Source of the DNA: JAHEDH01 sp963753285
Lineage (GTDB): Bacteria; Actinomycetota; Acidimicrobiia; Spongiisociales; ZC4RG35
Assembly: GCA_963753285.1 (NCBI GenBank)
Contig: CAVWBT010000005.1
Location: 124,001 to 188,000, forward strand
Direction of reading: 5' to 3'
DNA length: 64,000 nucleotides
Position 1 is the first letter of the stretch, and each line of letters begins with the position of its first letter. Shown here piece after piece: positions 8,524-17,129 of this stretch. The notes below the pieces were generated by a model. It did not search any database, was not told the DNA's origin, and saw only the letters and a program-made list of their open reading frames with translations. The position numbers and the translations under genes are program-made.

Positions 8524-10233
8524 GTGAAATCCGAAAAGAACGTTCGTCGTCTCGGCGCGCTCATCGCTCTCCTGATGGCGTTGCCGATGGTGGCGTCCGC
8601 GCAGGTCGACCCCTACGAAGCCGACCCGCTCGGGCTCCTCGCGTTCGTCGAGCAGTCGCGGGTCTACACGAGCGGCACCGATGTCATCGAGGTCTTCGTC
8701 TGCGACGTGCCGGACGGCAACGTGCCAGTGGATCTCACGACCGCGGTTTCACAGATCAACGCCGCGCTCCAGCCCTATTACACCTGGCTGTCGGGCGGCG
8801 TCTACCTCCCGGCGTTCGTCGAAGGGGGGACGCTCCTCGCCACATCGCCGTCCGGGTGGCCCGATGCCATCGTGTTGCAGACCGAGTGCGAGACGCTGGC
8901 CTCGCTCAGGGGGTCGGGGGCTGCGGCTGGGGCGCTCGTGATCGTCGATGCCGAGTACTCCGGCGGATACGCCACCGCAGGCGTCGCTTGCGAGGTCACC
9001 AGCGAATGTCCGACCACCTTTCCCGACAACGGACGGATCATGGTGGTCGGTGCTTCGACGGTTGTTCCTTCCCAGGAACTCCCTGAGGCTCGCCTCAGCA
9101 CGGTTGCACACGAATTGGGCCACACGCTCGAGTTTCCGCACTCCTACGGTGGCCTCACCAAGTTCATCAACGGTGTCACCTACGAGTACGACAACCCGAT
9201 GGACATCATGAGTGGCGGGAGCCTCGTCGACCTCAATGTCGGAACGATCGCAATCAACCGCTACGCAGCCGGATGGCTCCCCGCCGGAACCGTGTTCCAT
9301 CGCGGAGGTACTGCGCAGTACCGGCTCTCGAGCGTCGGCACGATCGGCCAGCAGATGCTGGTGTTGCCAACCGACACCCAGGGCGTCTTCACGATGATCG
9401 GAGCTCGAGCGTCGGCAGAGTTCGACGCCGGGATCGTTGCGGAGGGCGTCGAGGTGTATCAGATCGATCAACGTGGCACGGCGTGCGGGGAGTCGATCGA
9501 CTTCCTCTGCTGGGGCGCGGACCGTAGGACGACGCCATTCCCTGCGATCGACGATCCCGAGAGCGCGGTCCACGTGTTCGAGATCGGCGAGTCGTTCCCG
9601 GTCGGAGGCGCCTTCGTCACCGTCGACTCGGCGGCCGACGGCCGCTGGGTCGTCACGGTCACCGGTTCGACGGTTTCCGAGCGGTTCATCGACGACAACG
9701 GGAGCGTCCATGAAGCCAACATCTCGACGATCGCCTCGCTCGGCGTGACCCTGGGCTGCAACCCGCCACTCAACAGCGAGTTCTGCCCGGACGCAGCCGT
9801 GACTCGCGCCGAGATGGCCGTGTTCCTGTCGAGGGCTCTGGCAGATCAGGTCGAACCGACGACGGGACTCGGCGTGTTTGCCGACGTCCCGGCGAACGTC
9901 TGGTACACCAGTGCGATTGCGCGGATGGTGGAGCTCGGCATCACCACCGGCTATGCGGATGGGACCTATCGGCCGAACGCTCCGGTGTCACGCGGCGAGA
10001 TGGCGGTGTTCCTCGATCGGGCATTCGACTCGCTCGCGTCCGACGGTGTCCTGGCGCCGTTCATCGATGTTCCGGCAGAGGCGTTCTTCGCGCCGGCGAC
10101 CGACGCGTTGTTCGATGCCGGCGTGACCCTTGGGTGCCAGGCCGATCCCCTGGCGTACTGTCCGCTGGATGCCGTGTCCCGGGCGGAGATGGCGTCCTTC
10201 CTGGCCCGCGTGCTGGTGCCCGCCTCAGGGTGA
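8524..10233 (+). CDS. Secreted zinc metalloprotease (metzincin-like) with S-layer homology-like repeats
   Basis: Exported 569-residue protein with an N-terminal signal peptide (cleavage likely after ASA, residue about 26). A metzincin-like zinc site HELGHTLEFPH sits at residues 196-206, with a Met-turn NPMDIMSGG at about residue 229; the Gly normally found in HExxHxxGxxH is Glu here. The C-terminal 175 residues contain three repeats of the kind TLGC...FCPD..VTRAEMAVFLSRAL, FADV...WYTSAI..MVELGITTGY and the like, an S-layer homology-type module that anchors proteins to the cell wall. GTG start with agagggga upstream. The substrate is unknown. The 3' end overlaps the convergent kinase gene by 9 bp. 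Confidence 0.75.
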   Translation: MKSEKNVRRLGALIALLMALPMVASAQVDPYEADPLGLLAFVEQSRVYTSGTDVIEVFVCDVPDGNVPVDLTTAVSQINAALQPYYTWLSGGVYLPAFVEGGTLLATSPSGWPDAIVLQTECETLASLRGSGAAAGALVIVDAEYSGGYATAGVACEVTSECPTTFPDNGRIMVVGASTVVPSQELPEARLSTVAHELGHTLEFPHSYGGLTKFINGVTYEYDNPMDIMSGGSLVDLNVGTIAINRYAAGWLPAGTVFHRGGTAQYRLSSVGTIGQQMLVLPTDTQGVFTMIGARASAEFDAGIVAEGVEVYQIDQRGTACGESIDFLCWGADRRTTPFPAIDDPESAVHVFEIGESFPVGGAFVTVDSAADGRWVVTVTGSTVSERFIDDNGSVHEANISTIASLGVTLGCNPPLNSEFCPDAAVTRAEMAVFLSRALADQVEPTTGLGVFADVPANVWYTSAIARMVELGITTGYADGTYRPNAPVSRGEMAVFLDRAFDSLASDGVLAPFIDVPAEAFFAPATDALFDAGVTLGCQADPLAYCPLDAVSRAEMASFLARVLVPASG

Positions 10234-11325
10234 CGGCCGGTATACGCCGGGAAGGCTGACTGCGAAGACGGTCCAAGCATCATCCCTGTGGAACTCGATC
10301 GTCCCGTCCATGAGATGTGTGAGATCGCGGGCGAGCGACAGTCCGATCCCGTTCGATCCCGAGACACTCAGATTCGGTCGGTGGCGCCCGAAGATGTCGC
10401 CGCCCCCGACGGGTAGTCCGTCTCCATCGTCGCGGACCTCGACGATCGCACGATCCGAATCGACTCGTGTCACGACCTCGATGCGGTTGCCACCGTATTT
10501 GAGGGCATTGCTCGTCAGGTTGCGGATGACCTGGCGGATCCGGGCCGGATCGCCGACGGCGACGACATCATCCTCTCGCCGATACCGGATTCGGTCTCGA
10601 CGTTCCGGGGTGAGAGTTGCCAAGACCTGGGTGATCTCGGCGTCGAGATCGACGGGAACCCGCATCGCGGTCAGTTGGCCCACTTCGTTTCGGGCGCTGG
10701 CCAGTAGGTCCTCGACGAGTGCGGAGATCTCGTGGCTCTCTTCGATGATTCGCGAAAGCATGTCTCTGCGCTCGGCGGCGCCGGCGTCGAGGTTCGGATC
10801 GGCGAGGATCTCGGCGAACCCGATGACGTTCGTGAGAGGCGACCGCAACTCGTGTGCAATGGTCGCGAGGAACTCTCCCTTCTCGACCAGGGCCCGGTGG
10901 AGCGCCTCACCGACCGCGCGTTCCGCGTTGATGGAGCGCAATCGTTCGACGGCCAGCAGCAGTGAACGCTCCAGCGTTGCCGGGGAAGTGGCGTCCTTGC
11001 TGAGATAATCGACGGCGCCGGACCTGATCGCCCTGACGTCGAGGCCCGGATCGTCTGCGCCGGTGAGCAGGATGAACGGCCCGGGGTTGCCCGACGCGAC
11101 CGCCTCTGCGATCAACTCGAGTCCGCTCGACCCGGCCAGGCGATGGTCGACCAGATACACGTCGTGCGCCCGGTCGGCGATCCTGTCCCGGGCGGTCTCT
11201 GAATCTCCGATCGTCTCGATCTCGATCGCGAAGCGGGTCACTTGTCCCAACAACCGCTCCAGCAGGAGATGCTGGTCGGGGTCGTCGTCGATCGACAGGA
11301 TCGACAGGTGTTGTGTCTGCGTCAT
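10225..11325 (-). CDS. Receiver-histidine kinase hybrid protein
   Basis: Soluble 366-residue signalling protein without membrane segments. An N-terminal receiver domain (about 1-120) has the acidic pocket DDD, the phosphoacceptor Asp in YLVDHRLAG and the conserved Lys in YLSKDA. A HisKA domain follows with the phosphorylated His in FLATIAHELRSPLTN, then a HATPase domain with N-box NLTSNALKYGG, G1 DDGDGLP and G2 GNGIGLSLA. The order receiver-kinase suggests it is phosphorylated by, or modulates, another kinase. No partner regulator is adjacent. The ATG at 11325 gives the normal receiver N-terminus; an ATG 48 nt upstream would add unlikely residues. Confidence 0.85.
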   Translation of the reverse strand: MTQTQHLSILSIDDDPDQHLLLERLLGQVTRFAIEIETIGDSETARDRIADRAHDVYLVDHRLAGSSGLELIAEAVASGNPGPFILLTGADDPGLDVRAIRSGAVDYLSKDATSPATLERSLLLAVERLRSINAERAVGEALHRALVEKGEFLATIAHELRSPLTNVIGFAEILADPNLDAGAAERRDMLSRIIEESHEISALVEDLLASARNEVGQLTAMRVPVDLDAEITQVLATLTPERRDRIRYRREDDVVAVGDPARIRQVIRNLTSNALKYGGNRIEVVTRVDSDRAIVEVRDDGDGLPVGGGDIFGRHRPNLSVSGSNGIGLSLARDLTHLMDGTIEFHRDDAWTVFAVSLPGVYRPSP

Positions 11326-11424
11326 TCGGATCCAGTGTCGGGCCCTTCTCTCCGAGGCCCGGACGCTCAGCATTCAAGCCGCCGGGCGTTCCTTCCGGGG
11401 GTTTTCCGCAACAGCAACCTACCT

Positions 11425-11438
11425 ACCGACCGGTCGGT
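11425..11438. promoter_or_regulatory. Palindromic operator, likely bound by the adjacent TetR regulator
   Basis: Perfect 14-bp palindrome ACCGACCGGTCGGT, of a type known for TetR-family operators. It abuts the -35 box of the tetR promoter, so binding would block the operon's own transcription. Confidence 0.65.
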
Positions 11439-11467
11439 TTGTTCCTCGGGTCCGTGCCGAATATCTT
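11439..11467 (+). promoter_or_regulatory. Promoter of the tetR-acyl-CoA dehydrogenase-SDR operon
   Basis: TTGTTC (11439-11444) and TATCTT (11462-11467) are separated by 17 bp. The -10 box ends 7 nt before the GTG start of tetR, implying a leaderless mRNA. Confidence 0.6.
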
Positions 11468-11474
11468 CACGATC

Positions 11475-12089
11475 GTGTCGTCCATCGCACGCCGCACACA
11501 AGAAGAACGCTCGGCCGAGACCCGTCTCAGGCTGCTCGATGCCTGCGTGAGCTGTCTCGTCGAACTCGGCTACTCGAACACGACCACCAACGCCATCCAG
11601 GAACGCGCCGGCGTGAGCCGAGGAGCCCTCATGCACCACTACGCCTCGAAGGCGGATCTGATGGTGGCGTCGGTGCGTCATCTCACCGAACAGCGCGGGC
11701 AGAACCTCAGACAGATCGCAGACGGGCTGTCCGACGACGACGATCGGATCGCCCGGGCGATCGAGCTGCTGTGGGAGTCGTTCCAAGGGCCGCTGTTCAC
11801 GGCAACCGTTGAGCTGTGGGTTGCATCGCGGACCGATCCGGAGCTGAGGGCGGCGCTCGCAGCCTCAGAACGCGAGCTCCGGAAGCCCATGACCGGTGTG
11901 CTCGCCACGTTGTTCGGCGCCCGCGTTGCCACCTCCCCGCGCTTCGAGATGGCAATCGACTTGACCCTGCAGTTCATGCGGGGTGCGGCGTTCACCGCGA
12001 TTCTCCGCACCGACCAGGACAGACAGCACGCCGCCGTCGAGGTCTGGACTGATCTGTTCACTGGCCTGATAGGAGAGGAAGACCGATGA
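11475..12089 (+). CDS. TetR-family transcriptional regulator
   Basis: 204-residue regulator with an N-terminal helix-turn-helix of TetR type: RLRLLDACVSCLVELGYSNTTTNAI followed by AGVSRGALMHHYASKADL. The C-terminal ligand domain is unassigned. The GTG at 11475 was chosen because a -35/-10 pair ends 7 nt before it and the HTH then begins near residue 14 as usual; reading further upstream adds proline-rich nonsense and crosses the promoter. The stop overlaps the start of the acyl-CoA dehydrogenase gene (ATGA). By position and by the adjacent palindrome it probably represses itself and the two downstream lipid-catabolism genes, with an acyl-CoA as likely inducer (inference). Confidence 0.9.
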   Translation: MSSIARRTQEERSAETRLRLLDACVSCLVELGYSNTTTNAIQERAGVSRGALMHHYASKADLMVASVRHLTEQRGQNLRQIADGLSDDDDRIARAIELLWESFQGPLFTATVELWVASRTDPELRAALAASERELRKPMTGVLATLFGARVATSPRFEMAIDLTLQFMRGAAFTAILRTDQDRQHAAVEVWTDLFTGLIGEEDR

Positions 12090-13234
12090 AACGGACGCTG
12101 TTCGACTCCGAACACGAGTTGTTCCGGGAGACCGTGCGCGACTTCATCGTTCGCGAGATCGTCCCCAACCATCTGCAGTGGGAGGCCGACGGCAAGGTCG
12201 ACAAGCGCATGTTTCGCGCCGCCGGGGAGCAAGGGTTGCTCGGAATGGCGGTTCCCGAGCAGTTCGGCGGTGGCGGCGTCGCCGACTTCCGGTTCAATGT
12301 GGTGATCTCCGAGGAGACGATGGCGGCCGACGTCTTCGGATCGGGGATGTGCATCACCCTCCACAACGACGTGTGCCTGCCGTACTTCACCGAGCTCGCC
12401 ACGGATGATCAGATGGAACGGTGGGGGCCGGGCCTCGTCGATGGCTCGTTGATGTCGGCCATCGCCATGACCGAGCCAGGAGCGGGATCGGATCTGGCCG
12501 GGATCTCCACCACCGCCGTTCGTGATGGCGACCACTACGTCGTCAACGGCTCCAAGACGTTCATCACGAACGGCATCAACTCCGATCTGGTGATCACAGC
12601 TGTGAAGACCGACCCGAGCAAGCGACACGCCGGTGTCAGCCTCCTCGTCATCGAGGACGGCACCGACGGGTTCACCCGCGGCCGGAACCTGGAGAAGATC
12701 GGGCTTCACAGCCAGGACACGGCGGAGTTGTTCTTCACCGATGTGCACGTTCCCGTATCGAATCTGCTCGGGGAAGAAGGCCGGGGCTTCTATCACCTCG
12801 TGAACAACCTCCCGCAGGAACGCCTCTCCCTTGCCGTCGGTTCGCTGGCCCATGCGCGAGCTGCGTTCGGGTGGACGCTCGAGTACGTCAAGGAGCGGAA
12901 GGCGTTCGGGGCCCCGATCGGCTCGAACCAGGTGATCAAACATCGACTCGCAGAGATTGCCACCGAGCTCGACATCGGTCAGGCATACGTCGATGCCCAG
13001 GTGGAGCGCCTCAATCAGCGGGAGCTCAGCGCCGACGACGCCGCGAAGTCGAAGTGGTGGTGCAGCGAGCTCGAGAAGCGCGTCGTGGACTCGTGCCTCC
13101 AGTTCTTCGGAGGCTGGGGCTACATGGAGGAGTATCCGATCGCCCGGGCGTACCGCGATGCCCGCGTCCAGACCATCTACGGGGGCACCACCGAGATCAT
13201 GAAAGAGATCATCGGGAAGAGCCTGGGGCTCTGA
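12086..13234 (+). CDS. Acyl-CoA dehydrogenase
   Basis: FAD-dependent acyl-CoA dehydrogenase of 382 residues, the normal family length; introduces the alpha,beta double bond in fatty acyl-CoA oxidation. Family motifs visible: AMTEPGAGSDLAGISTTA (FAD and substrate binding), WTLEYVKERKAFG, FGGWGYMEEYPI, and the C-terminal YGGTTEIMKEII. The chain-length class cannot be assigned. It is translationally coupled to the TetR gene and 55 bp before the SDR gene, which could supply the hydroxyacyl-CoA oxidation step. Confidence 0.93.
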   Translation: MKRTLFDSEHELFRETVRDFIVREIVPNHLQWEADGKVDKRMFRAAGEQGLLGMAVPEQFGGGGVADFRFNVVISEETMAADVFGSGMCITLHNDVCLPYFTELATDDQMERWGPGLVDGSLMSAIAMTEPGAGSDLAGISTTAVRDGDHYVVNGSKTFITNGINSDLVITAVKTDPSKRHAGVSLLVIEDGTDGFTRGRNLEKIGLHSQDTAELFFTDVHVPVSNLLGEEGRGFYHLVNNLPQERLSLAVGSLAHARAAFGWTLEYVKERKAFGAPIGSNQVIKHRLAEIATELDIGQAYVDAQVERLNQRELSADDAAKSKWWCSELEKRVVDSCLQFFGGWGYMEEYPIARAYRDARVQTIYGGTTEIMKEIIGKSLGL

Positions 13235-13289
13235 ACCCGGACGTGATGTGCGCGTCGGGCCCGACGCGAACCAAGACAGTGAGGAAGAC

Positions 13290-14195
13290 ATGAGCGAGAC
13301 AATCACATTCGACGAGCGAGTCGCGATCGTCACCGGGGCCGGTGGAGGCCTCGGCCGGGAGTACGCCCTCGAGCTGGCTCGGAGGGGAGCGCGGGTCGTC
13401 GTCAACGATCTCGGTGGTGCCGTTGGTGGCGAGGGCGCCTCCGAACTCGCCGCAGATGCGGTCGTCGCCGAGATCATCGCAGCCGGGGGAGTGGCCGTCG
13501 CCAGCTACGACTCCGTTTCCGAGCCCGAGAGCGGGGCCGCCATCGTGGAGACGGCGGTCGACGCCTTCGGGACGATCGACATCGTCGTCAACAACGCCGG
13601 CATCCTCAGAGACAAGAGCTTCGCCAAGATGTCCGCCGAGGAGGTCGACGCAGTCATCGATGTCCACCTCCGTGGCGCCTTCAACGTCTCGCGACCGGCG
13701 TTCGTGCTCATGAAGGACAAGGGGTACGGCCGGTTCGTCCACACGTCGTCGAACTCAGGGATCCTGGGCAACTTCGGTCAGGCGAACTACGGCGCTGCCA
13801 AGGCCGGCCTCGTCGGGCTCTCCAACGTCCTGGCGATCGAGGGTGCGAAGTACGACATCCGGTCGAATGTCATCGCTCCGACCGCGATGACACGAATGAC
13901 CGAGGATCTGCTCGGAGCGTTCGCGGACTACCTCGACCCGGCTCAGGTCATGCCGATGGTGGTCTATCTGTGCTCTGAGCAGAACCAGTTCACTCACGAG
14001 ATCTTCTCGGCGGGCGGCGGACGGTATGCGCGCTTCTTCATCGGGATGAACGAAGGCTGGTTCGCCGGACCGAAGCAGGTTCCGAGCGTCGAGGAGCTGG
14101 CAGCGCACCTCGACGAGATCAGGGACATCAGTTCGTACGAGGTTCCAACCAGCTCAACGGACGAGATCAACCTCCTGGGTCGCCAGTTCCAATGA
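13290..14195 (+). CDS. Short-chain dehydrogenase, (3R)-hydroxyacyl-CoA dehydrogenase-like
   Basis: Classical SDR of 301 residues. The cofactor loop is TGAGGGLGREYA, followed by VVNDLGG (acidic residue favouring NAD), NNAG, and the catalytic Ser about 154, Tyr 167 and Lys 171 (NYGAAKAG). The long insertion GGEGASELAADAV and overall pattern resemble the dehydrogenase domain of peroxisomal multifunctional enzyme type 2, so it is likely to act on (3R)-hydroxyacyl-CoA. ATG at 13290 with gaggaag before it; an in-frame ATG 42 nt upstream lacks a binding site. Third gene of the TetR operon. Confidence 0.88.
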   Translation: MSETITFDERVAIVTGAGGGLGREYALELARRGARVVVNDLGGAVGGEGASELAADAVVAEIIAAGGVAVASYDSVSEPESGAAIVETAVDAFGTIDIVVNNAGILRDKSFAKMSAEEVDAVIDVHLRGAFNVSRPAFVLMKDKGYGRFVHTSSNSGILGNFGQANYGAAKAGLVGLSNVLAIEGAKYDIRSNVIAPTAMTRMTEDLLGAFADYLDPAQVMPMVVYLCSEQNQFTHEIFSAGGGRYARFFIGMNEGWFAGPKQVPSVEELAAHLDEIRDISSYEVPTSSTDEINLLGRQFQ

Positions 14196-14271
14196 TCGGC
14201 ACGGCCCGGCACGCCGATTAAGTCGCCCTGGCAGCTGCCGACGATCAATACAGCGACCTCGTTGGAGCCTG

Positions 14272-15480
14272 ATGCTCGTCGATACCTATTTCGCCAGACA
14301 GCCGATCCTGGATCGGCGGCGAAACGTGTGCGCGTACGAGGTCTTGTATCGAGGCGGGCCCGACAGCACGACTGCCGGATTCATCGATGGCGAGTCCGCT
14401 ACGGCTCAGGTGTTGGCGGGCGCCTTCAACGATCTCGATCTCCCAGATCTCCTGGCGGGCCGGCCAGGCTTCGTCAACCTTCCCCGCGAGACCATTCTCG
14501 AACGCGCACTGCTGTCCTTCCCACCGTCACGAGTCGCAGCAGAAATCCTCGAAGACGCCGAGATCGACGGCATGCTGATCGAAGCCATCCGTGAGCTGCG
14601 GACGCTCGGCTACCGGGTGGCGCTCGACGATTTCACACTCCGAGACGGGCGCAATGCGCTGCTCCCGTTCGCAGACATCGTCAAGGTCGACATCCAGATC
14701 CTCACTCCCGAGGAACTCGGTCGAACCGCGTCGGTTCTCCGTTCCATGGGCATCACGATGCTGGCCGAGAAGGTGGAGACCGCCGAGGAGTTCGATCAGT
14801 GCGCCAGACTCGGGTTCGAGCTGTTCCAGGGCTACTTCTTCGCCAGGCCGGAACTGGTATCGGGTCGGAGGCTCGACGAGGGGAGAGGTCGGCTCGTCGG
14901 CCTTCTCGCCGAGTTGCACCGTCCCGACATCACCATCGACGACGTGGCCCGCAAGGTGGAGCATCATCCGAGCCTGTCGTTCCAGATGCTGCGCCTCCTC
15001 AACTCGGCCTCGATCGGGCTCCATCGCCAGGTCGAGTCGATCCGCGAGGCCGTGATCCTGTTGGGCACCCGCAAGGTGACCGAGCTCGCCAGCGTGCTGG
15101 TCCTCGCCTCGCACGACCACAAGCCACGCGAGCTGTTGACACTCGGGTTGAGTCGGGCCCGCATGTGCGAGCTGATCGCCGAGCGGATGGGGCGACACGA
15201 CCCCGATTCCTTCTTCACCGTGGGAATCTTCAGTGTGCTGGACGCGCTCGCCGATCGGCCAATCGAAGAGGTCGTCGATGCGCTTCCGCTGGCGCGCGAC
15301 GTCGTGGAGGCGCTGGTGCACCGGACCGGGGTGAAGGGCCGAGTGCTCGAGGCGGCGATCGCCTACGAGCGGGCCGAGTGGGACAGCCTCCCCTCGATCG
15401 GAATCCCTGCCGCCGACGTCTCTGGCGCCTACCTCGAGGCGATCGACTGGGCAAGCGCAATGTCGAAGGCCGTGGCCTAG
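14272..15480 (+). CDS. EAL-HDOD two-domain signalling protein (YuxH-like)
   Basis: 402-residue cytoplasmic protein. Residues 1-200 are an EAL-type domain with the N-terminus DTYFARQPILDRRRNVCAYE. The EAL signature itself reads YEVLYRG, and FFARPE ends the domain, so c-di-GMP hydrolysis is unlikely. Residues 205-400 are an HDOD domain (HHPSLSFQMLRLLNSASIG, REAVILLGTRKV). Known members of this architecture act as regulatory scaffolds in chemotaxis, motility or adhesion signalling rather than as enzymes. ATG with ttggag upstream. It stands alone between unrelated genes. Confidence 0.88.
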   Translation: MLVDTYFARQPILDRRRNVCAYEVLYRGGPDSTTAGFIDGESATAQVLAGAFNDLDLPDLLAGRPGFVNLPRETILERALLSFPPSRVAAEILEDAEIDGMLIEAIRELRTLGYRVALDDFTLRDGRNALLPFADIVKVDIQILTPEELGRTASVLRSMGITMLAEKVETAEEFDQCARLGFELFQGYFFARPELVSGRRLDEGRGRLVGLLAELHRPDITIDDVARKVEHHPSLSFQMLRLLNSASIGLHRQVESIREAVILLGTRKVTELASVLVLASHDHKPRELLTLGLSRARMCELIAERMGRHDPDSFFTVGIFSVLDALADRPIEEVVDALPLARDVVEALVHRTGVKGRVLEAAIAYERAEWDSLPSIGIPAADVSGAYLEAIDWASAMSKAVA

Positions 15481-15620
15481 TCACGAAGACACTGCGTCGC
15501 CAGGTCTGGGCCTGACGTCGCGAGTTCCGAGTGGTGGGTGCCGACACGACGAGATCTCGGCCATGTCGGCGTCGACCTCGAGGCTCGTCCGGTTGATACT
15601 GCACGGCACCCTTCGAGTGC

Positions 15621-15905
15621 TCACTCACCAACGAACGAGCCGTCTGCGGCAACGATGAAGTCGGCGGAGAGGGGTTTGAACGCACGCCACCCACCGTCGT
15701 CGATCGCAGCGATCACCCTCAGATTCCCCTGTCGGCGACCATCCCAGAATGCCTGCACTTCGACCTGGTACTCGACGCCGGACTCCGCCACGACCGCGCG
15801 CGTGTCGGTCTGATTCAGGTATCGAGCCACGAGATTCCCGTAGGACTCACGGCGCAGCTCGGCAACGACGGCGTGGAGGATTCTCCTCGCTTCCTCGGTG
15901 TTCAT
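15621..15905 (-). CDS. Small conserved hypothetical protein
   Basis: 94-residue soluble protein, not recognised. It begins with an amphipathic helix (TEEARRILHAVVAELRRESYGNLVARY) followed by beta-rich sequence (VAESGVEYQVEVQAFWD, LRVIAAIDDGGW) and ends FIVAADGSFVGE, which looks like a compact alpha+beta fold. The start at 15905 is supported by a CATGAT box 6 nt upstream, and by the unlikely composition further upstream. No neighbour is on the same strand. The 140 bp between the EAL-HDOD gene and this gene's end hold nothing recognised. Confidence 0.55.
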   Translation of the reverse strand: MNTEEARRILHAVVAELRRESYGNLVARYLNQTDTRAVVAESGVEYQVEVQAFWDGRRQGNLRVIAAIDDGGWRAFKPLSADFIVAADGSFVGE

Positions 15906-16123
15906 CCGCCAATCATGCCAGACGATCTCCCGGTCGATGAGCGCGGCTCGGACACCGGTCGACACGAGCTGGCGGCGTGGCGACGCGCCTTGCCAAGGCG
16001 TTCGTGTGGAGCGCATGACGGAAGACGAGTATCGAGCGTCCGTCGTCTCGGGCCGGTATGGTTCATCCACGGCGCAGGACTCTTCACGTTGGAGCGATCG
16101 CTCTCGTCCTGTGAGGAGGCCTC

Positions 16124-17068
16124 GTGGACACCATCCGTCAAGGGAGTCTTGCCGCGATCATCGTGACCGCCCTGATCACCGTCGCAGCATGCGGAAGCTC
16201 CGAAGACATCACCGCCACCGACGTCTCGGTCACAACGACTGGGGGCATGGAGACCACCAGCACCTCGGTCACAACGACCGCGGGCACCGAGATCACGGAT
16301 GACGCGCCCGACGTCGCGTCGCTCTATGAGAGCGCGGGCAACCCTGACGCCGAGACCGTCGTCGTCTTTGCCCAGGGTGGGCCGAACCCACGGCTCGACT
16401 CCAACGGGTTCTCACTGCTCACCGAAGGATTGGACCTGGACGAGCTCTTCGTAGTCAATGTGCATCAGGCCCAAACGCTCGATCCCGAGCGATTCCTCGC
16501 CGCCGATATCGACTTCGACGCCGCCAAGGCTGCCGACGACGAGAGCGTCCAGATCGCCGCCGACGTCGTCGACCACTTCCGCACCGGCGGCAAGCGTGTC
16601 GTCGTCCTCGGAATCTCGTTCGGCGCTGCTCTCGTGCAGGATCTGCTCGCCACACAAGGGAACGTCGCCGATGCATACGTGATCATCGTGGGTCGGCTCG
16701 AGTCTCCGGAGGAGGCTTGGAGGCCGTTCTCGGAGGGAAGAACGGTCGAGTTCATCGATGGCACCGAGGTTGTCGAGGTTCCGATCGAGCAGTACGGCTT
16801 CGGGACCGGCACCGCGGCTGGTGAGCGCAACATGGCTCGACTGGTCGCCGGGTTCGACTACAACCGCTACACCGATCTGTTGGCGGATGTCGATTTGTCC
16901 AATGTGACGTACGGGTACGCCGAGATGGACGAGTATGTAGGCCGTCTGACCGAGAACGAGATCGCCTTCCTCGTCACTGCCGGTGCCGAGGTGGTCTCTG
17001 ACCCGGGAGGTCATGTCGACGCGATCTTTGCGCTCACCGGCCCGGCGCTCGCCGGGGCGCTGCCGTAG
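16124..17068 (+). CDS. Lipoprotein with alpha/beta-hydrolase-like domain
   Basis: Exported 314-residue lipoprotein: signal peptide with lipobox ITVAAC (Cys about residue 24), then a Thr/Ser-rich linker to about residue 60. The rest resembles an alpha/beta hydrolase: strand VVVFAQGG, nucleophile elbow GISFGA, and a late His in DPGGHVDAIF, consistent with Ser/His catalysis outside the membrane. The acid residue is not obvious. GTG start with gaggagg 8 bp upstream. The substrate is unknown; it might be a cell-envelope esterase, or a non-enzymatic relative. Confidence 0.65.
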   Translation: MDTIRQGSLAAIIVTALITVAACGSSEDITATDVSVTTTGGMETTSTSVTTTAGTEITDDAPDVASLYESAGNPDAETVVVFAQGGPNPRLDSNGFSLLTEGLDLDELFVVNVHQAQTLDPERFLAADIDFDAAKAADDESVQIAADVVDHFRTGGKRVVVLGISFGAALVQDLLATQGNVADAYVIIVGRLESPEEAWRPFSEGRTVEFIDGTEVVEVPIEQYGFGTGTAAGERNMARLVAGFDYNRYTDLLADVDLSNVTYGYAEMDEYVGRLTENEIAFLVTAGAEVVSDPGGHVDAIFALTGPALAGALP

Positions 17069-17129
17069 CAGGTATTCGAAGCGAGTCGACGAAGCGCACG
17101 CCGCCGCTGCGAGTCCTCCAGCCGAGTCT

